Positions 59,538-64,000 of a stretch of DNA of 64,000 nt are shown one piece after another. The position numbers and the translations under genes were made by a program. The first letter of the stretch is position 1; each line of letters opens with the position of its first letter. The notes under the pieces are model-generated. The model was not told the origin of the DNA. It did no database searches and saw only the letters and a program-made list of their open reading frames with translations. Source of the DNA: Leptoclinus maculatus (Eukaryota; Chordata; Actinopteri; Perciformes; Stichaeidae); contig JAVDOI010000009.1 of NCBI GenBank assembly GCA_032191485.1, positions 18,395,843-18,459,842 of the forward strand. Reading direction: 5' to 3'.

Positions 59538-62500
59538 TTTCCTGTGAAGGTGGAAGTTTATTTTGAAAAGACTATATGCATGTTACGAGCAGAAATTGTT
59601 ACTGGCTTTTGTGGGATAACGCACAAAAAATGAGAAGTAACTTCTTTTAAGATATCATACAAACTGTTGTATGAGGATACGTTGGTCAAATTGTATGCTT
59701 ACCTGTTGACAAAATGCCCATATTTGCATGTTCAACAGACATGGTGCTCACTGACGAAAAGCTCTTTGTCATACTTGATTACTATTTAATTTGAATTAAT
59801 CTATTGAAGAAGTATTACATGTACAGAACACTGTCACTATTTACCAATAAAAAACACCAAATTAAAATGTTTTTTTCAGGAAAATGACCAGGAAATTATT
59901 ACAAATTTACGGACCAAAAAAAATGGCACATAGATTTCCCTTTACAATGGAAATATGAGTGGACTCATTTATGTAGCATTACTATAATCACCTATATGGT
60001 AATCTAATATGTGTGTTGAGACACTGCAAATGTTACACTGATTGATGTTGAGAACAATTTCAATACTGAGAGCTGACTGACTCACTGCTTCTGGAAACCA
60101 AATGTTGGGCTGAGAGAGAGGGGAGTTGGAGGCATCTACCTTCCTGCCCACTCCCATGTGACAGTATTGAGAGCAGGTGTTAGCAGCCACACACCTGGAG
60201 CTGAGAAGCTCTCAGTCTCTCCTCTTAAGAGAGAAGCTGTTCTGTTCAGTTTGTAAGACTTTGACTGAGGGTAACTGAAAACCCTGTTGCTGTACTACCA
60301 CTTTTCACCCTGCCCAATCCTGTTACAATGTATAACATCAAGTAGAAGCTTCACTGAAAGTCACTGAGTTTTTCAGTTTAGAGCTTAACTTCTAACCATT
60401 TACCTAAAATTAACTATACCACAAGTAAAAACAATGTCCTGCAAGCTCAACCATCTGTAATGTCGGTTCTGTAGCCTTGCTATAGAAAACTAGATGTCAT
60501 CTCCAGTACAGGGTTTCAAATTGGGGATCACTTGTAGTACATTGAGATAACATGCTGCAGAATCCAATAAAGAGACATTTTTCGAATACAAAAAAAGCCT
60601 TCAGTCACCATCGTCCCCAAACACCAAAAAATAGCCTCCAGCTACCTTTGTCCCCATATGAGTTTCATCATATTTGTCCCTGGAGTGTCTCTCTTTAGTA
60701 AACAAAATGTTGGAAGCAGATTTAGATATCAAATCTAACACTGCAAGAATACTTTTTTTTCCTATTGTGGAAAAACTGCATTATTTTGTTTAAATTAGCT
60801 GCTGGTAATTGACATTAATGTCTTAATACCTAAATTAACTTTTTGTACACATATATGTCTATTCATCCATGTTTAGCATCGATTCACCTTCTATCTTCTA
60901 TCACATGCAGTCGATTGTTTGGTCAGGGCACTTTTAAGTCACCTGTAGACACCAGCATCTTGCGCAACAAATGCTTCAGTGTCACAGCAAGAGAACTTAA
61001 GAGCTGTGTTCAGACAGCTGCATTTCACTTCACTTACCCAGACTTCGGTCTCTTTCATCCCCATAGCGGTCGGTACAGCAAGTTAGCTCATCGAGGCAAG
61101 GAAAGGCCGCTTAAAACAAACCCACCACCACCCAAACAGTCCTCTCTTTATTTCCGAGTCTCAGTCTCTGAACCTCTCACGGTCTGTTTCTTTACCTGGT
61201 CCAGTTGAGTCTTCTGTTGGAACCGCTCAGCGTCAGTGTTGGCTATGATTGTGCACAGTTTTGCTCCTCTGCCTTGTGGCTGTCAATGCACTGCCTTGGT
61301 ACTTCCTGCTGCTGCTTCATTAGCTGCAGTTCCCTCAATCGAGACACAAGAAAGGAATAGATAATCACGCAAACACAGGGTTTACAACAGAGCCATGTCT
61401 CTAAAATGTCATATATGCAACAGAGGTCGCCTTGAGCTCAGAAAAGCAGGGCAGTGCGTCTGAAGTTGTCTCAGGTTAGAATCACTAGACCGGGTGATGT
61501 GTTTGGGGACAGTAATTAGTCTTTCCTCCCGGAGCATTGACAAGCTTTTGACCAAGACACTTTATTGCCAGTAAATATGCGTTAGCGGCACAGATGCCAG
61601 CGGCTGTAGTAGGATACTGGACATCTCCCTGATTATTATGTGTAACTCTTTAACAGTACAGCCAGTCTGCGCCAAAATATTAACTCATTCTGTCTAATAA
61701 GCCCCACCCGCTGTCCTTTCATTCTGCCATACTCGTGTAGTTGAAAGGGATAAAGATCTTCATTAGTGCCCAGATCAGATGTCTCTTGGACTGGCTGTGC
61801 TCCAAGACCAGGCTGTGGTTTGGACCCAGGTCCCACATACTGTGGGTGGTGAAGTAGTGGTGATACGTTCAACAAATTAAGGTCCACTACTTTGACAAAA
61901 AACAGAGACGTGGGGGAGTTACTTTCCAAACAGTGAAATAGCTTTGGTTAGGGTGATTTTTTTGGACATTTACTTGGCGTGTACGTCCCTGACTTATATA
62001 TTTAAACAGATTCTGCATTCATATGCAGAATCTGAAGGCAGCAAGAAAAGGTTTTACACCGTTCAGACCCCCAGAAATAGAGTTTCAAAGAGACTTATCA
62101 TCTTCAGACTGATAGCAGATGGGTCCCTAACTAAAACTAAAACTACTTCTTATTTTTTGAATAATTAAATTAATGTTAAAGAGTAACTACACCCAGACTA
62201 AAAATCCTATTTGCCTCGTTCTAAAATTAAATCAATCCATGGTGTAATATCTTGAGGTACTGAAATTAGCTAGGCAGCTATAACCACTCCCAATCCTATT
62301 ACCATATACAGTAGTTTGTTCATACATTATCTTTAATGGGGATGAAGAAGCAAAAGGACCACAGCTAAGTGTCTCTTTAGATGAAGAATAGGCTTCACAA
62401 GCCTTAATTGGCACTGAGCTTCATGATTAGGACCTAATAACAATTGCAACATATACAACCAGACTAGACTTTAATGAAAGGAAACTATGTTGTTCTGCAG

Positions 62501-63183
62501 GCAATCAAAGTAGAAAGAAAGAGAAAGAAAGAAAAGCTCCTTCTCTTGTAGCTGAAAGGTTCGGCAAAGAGCAGGCTCACACTTCAAAGGGCGAGGGTTG
62601 AATCCCTCATAGCTGAGCATCCATAGTGCATTCATTGTGTGCTGCTTCACAACACAGCATGCACACCAAAAAGAATAGCAGGTGGCCACTGAGTGATAAA
62701 GAGGTTGAGTTTAACAGAATGTAACACATGCCTTGTAATGATGGTAAATGGGCAAACATTATGTACCGAAAAACAAAAAAGCAATTTGAATTAATTAAGT
62801 ATGTGGACATGTTATGTTTATGCACCTAATATCCACAAAGGCCACATCAGAGTTTAGTCAATAAAAAATGCAATTCTAAGGCACTAATACAAATAATTAA
62901 TTTGTTTGTGTTCATTGCAAAAGCAGCTCAAAGCTGAACAAGAGAAGCAAGAGAACTCTTTCATACAGGTTACCTAGTGAACAAAGAAAATCAAAGTAAC
63001 AAGTCTGAAGTCTCAAAAAGGATGCTGATGAGAGCAGGCATGAAGTCAAACATTTAAGATCTTCTCATCTGCAGTCTAACATGAATGTCCCTGCAATGAC
63101 CAAGAGGCAACCTCCATTTCTGTGAAGTGTCTTAAACCTGCATTCTCGCTAATGTCCATCAGGGGGTGACTCCTCTGATTGTA

Positions 63184-63610
63184 TAGAAGTCTATGAGAAA
63201 ATGACTCTACTTCTCTCTTGATTTATTACCTCAGTAAACATTGTAAACATGAATTTCTGGTCTCAATATCTAGTTTCATGTCTTCTTGAAACAGCGTGAA
63301 GATCATTTAGTAAATTATGGTCCATTTAGAGTCCAATAGACCATAAAGCAGGGTATGTTTTAGGGCGGAAGTACATTGTGTTTGACAGGGCTCTACCACG
63401 GCGTTGTCCGGTCAGGGAGTTGTTTTCGTCTCAGAACTTTAACCCTTTCACCTTATGTGTTTCTTCTGGTTGCAAAAAAACAAGATGGCAATGCTCAATA
63501 ACCAAGCCTCCAGTTTGTCATTTTGGCCTCCAAATGAGGCTTCAAAACAAACAACCAATGAGTGACGTCACAGTGACAATGCCCTCTTCTTATATTGAGT
63601 CTATGGCAAT
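63184..63610. repeat. Interspersed repeat, copy 2
   Basis: Direct relative of 10891-11310, in the same orientation, with conserved blocks 'tagaagtctatgagaaaatg', 'gaccataaagcaggg' and 'ttctggttgcaaaaa'. It keeps an extra stretch around 'gacgtcacagtgacaatgcc'. Confidence 0.75.
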
Positions 63611-64000
63611 GACACAAAATGTTTTTTAGGACTGCATGATAGTAACATTTAGAGTCAGGTTTGTTTTGGTCTGGAGAACAGCCAAAACAATCAAAGTGAC
63701 AGGGAAGGTTTAGACACGCGGGAAACTTGTATGGTGCAACACTCACTGGGGAATAACAGTATTGTGTGCTACTGTGTTTAGAAAATGACTAGAGCTTTCA
63801 CGCAATTCTAGGGGAAAACCTGCTGATGGTGACGCTTTTTGACAAGCCTGAGATTTCAACAGCGGTGGTTACAAAAACTGGGACTAAAGAGGGGTGAGAG
63901 GATTATGACAGGATGTTTTTCCTGTTTCTGTTGGATGTGTAAGGCTGAAGCAGAATGTGTTACTCTCTTCAGAAAGACCTATTGACATCCTGTCATAAGA
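63611..64000. other. No gene recognised
   Basis: Window end; no feature that I can support. Confidence 0.45.

Larger units (their letters stand above)
57301..63183. other. No gene recognised
   Basis: Unique-looking DNA. It contains a TG repeat, a 27-bp minisatellite and a 28-bp hairpin at 62007-62034 (12-bp stem, loop tcat). No frame shows a domain. Confidence 0.45.

Noticed and set aside
62590..62625. tRNA or tRNA-derived SINE from the B-box-like 'gggttgaatccct'
   Set aside because: No A box at the right distance upstream and no cloverleaf arms could be formed.

Overview
This window looks like intergenic or intronic chromosomal DNA from a ray-finned fish, probably a percomorph. The evidence is its mix of transposons: several hAT families, piggyBac, a CACTG-ended CACTA/EnSpm element, L2- and Crack-like LINEs, a Ty3/gypsy fragment with Gmr1-like gene order, Harbinger-like pieces, and interspersed repeats I recognise from teleost genomes. 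Microsatellites are frequent. I found no host protein-coding exon that I could defend. Most open frames of 60-140 codons have no recognisable domain and overlap on both strands.

Layout. 1-2,500: a decayed hAT copy (family hAT-1) carries a second hAT, which itself carries a Harbinger-like MITE packed with CATACG/CGTATG motifs. 2,500-8,030: mostly unique DNA. 8,030-9,434: a perfect hairpin, an inverted hAT-1 fragment, and a hAT transposase fragment in which a 71-bp piece of the reading frame is tandemly repeated five times. 9,435-23,220: further hAT-1 and common fish repeats, a possible 1.2-kb LTR, a LINE tail, a 1.4-kb hAT with a perfect 8-bp target duplication (19,904-21,319), and a 195-bp duplication.

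23,221-28,392: a piggyBac element, with the best-preserved gene of the window. It reads on the minus strand as TATA box, ATG, a 158-nt exon, a 416-nt GT-AG intron, a 1,753-nt exon, stop and AATAAA. The open frame of 636 codons is uninterrupted and has all three catalytic Asp positions and a C-terminal Cys-rich domain. It may be recently active or domesticated.

28,415-32,533: hAT fragments, a 348-bp LTR-like unit with a perfect 5-bp target duplication, a long fold-back, and a 600-bp LTR-like unit. 32,707-46,766: a CACTA/EnSpm-type element of about 14 kb. It has two minus-strand genes: first a zinc-finger transposase (44,059 to about 39,105), then a multi-exon accessory gene like the fish proteins annotated as SAMD3-like (37,313 to 33,536). 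Both are dead. An L2 LINE sits in the transposase, a hAT in the first coding part of the accessory gene, another LINE between the genes, and a gypsy fragment upstream. This two-gene CACTA element and the intact-looking piggyBac gene are the most interesting systems here.

46,767-64,000: sparse. It holds a 477-bp solo LTR with a perfect 5-bp target duplication and an internal 12-bp repeat array, a Harbinger/ISL2EU-like fragment with a 30-bp perfect palindrome, a short minisatellite, and a second copy of the repeat seen at 10.9 kb. All family names come from reading translated motifs and termini; no database search was possible.
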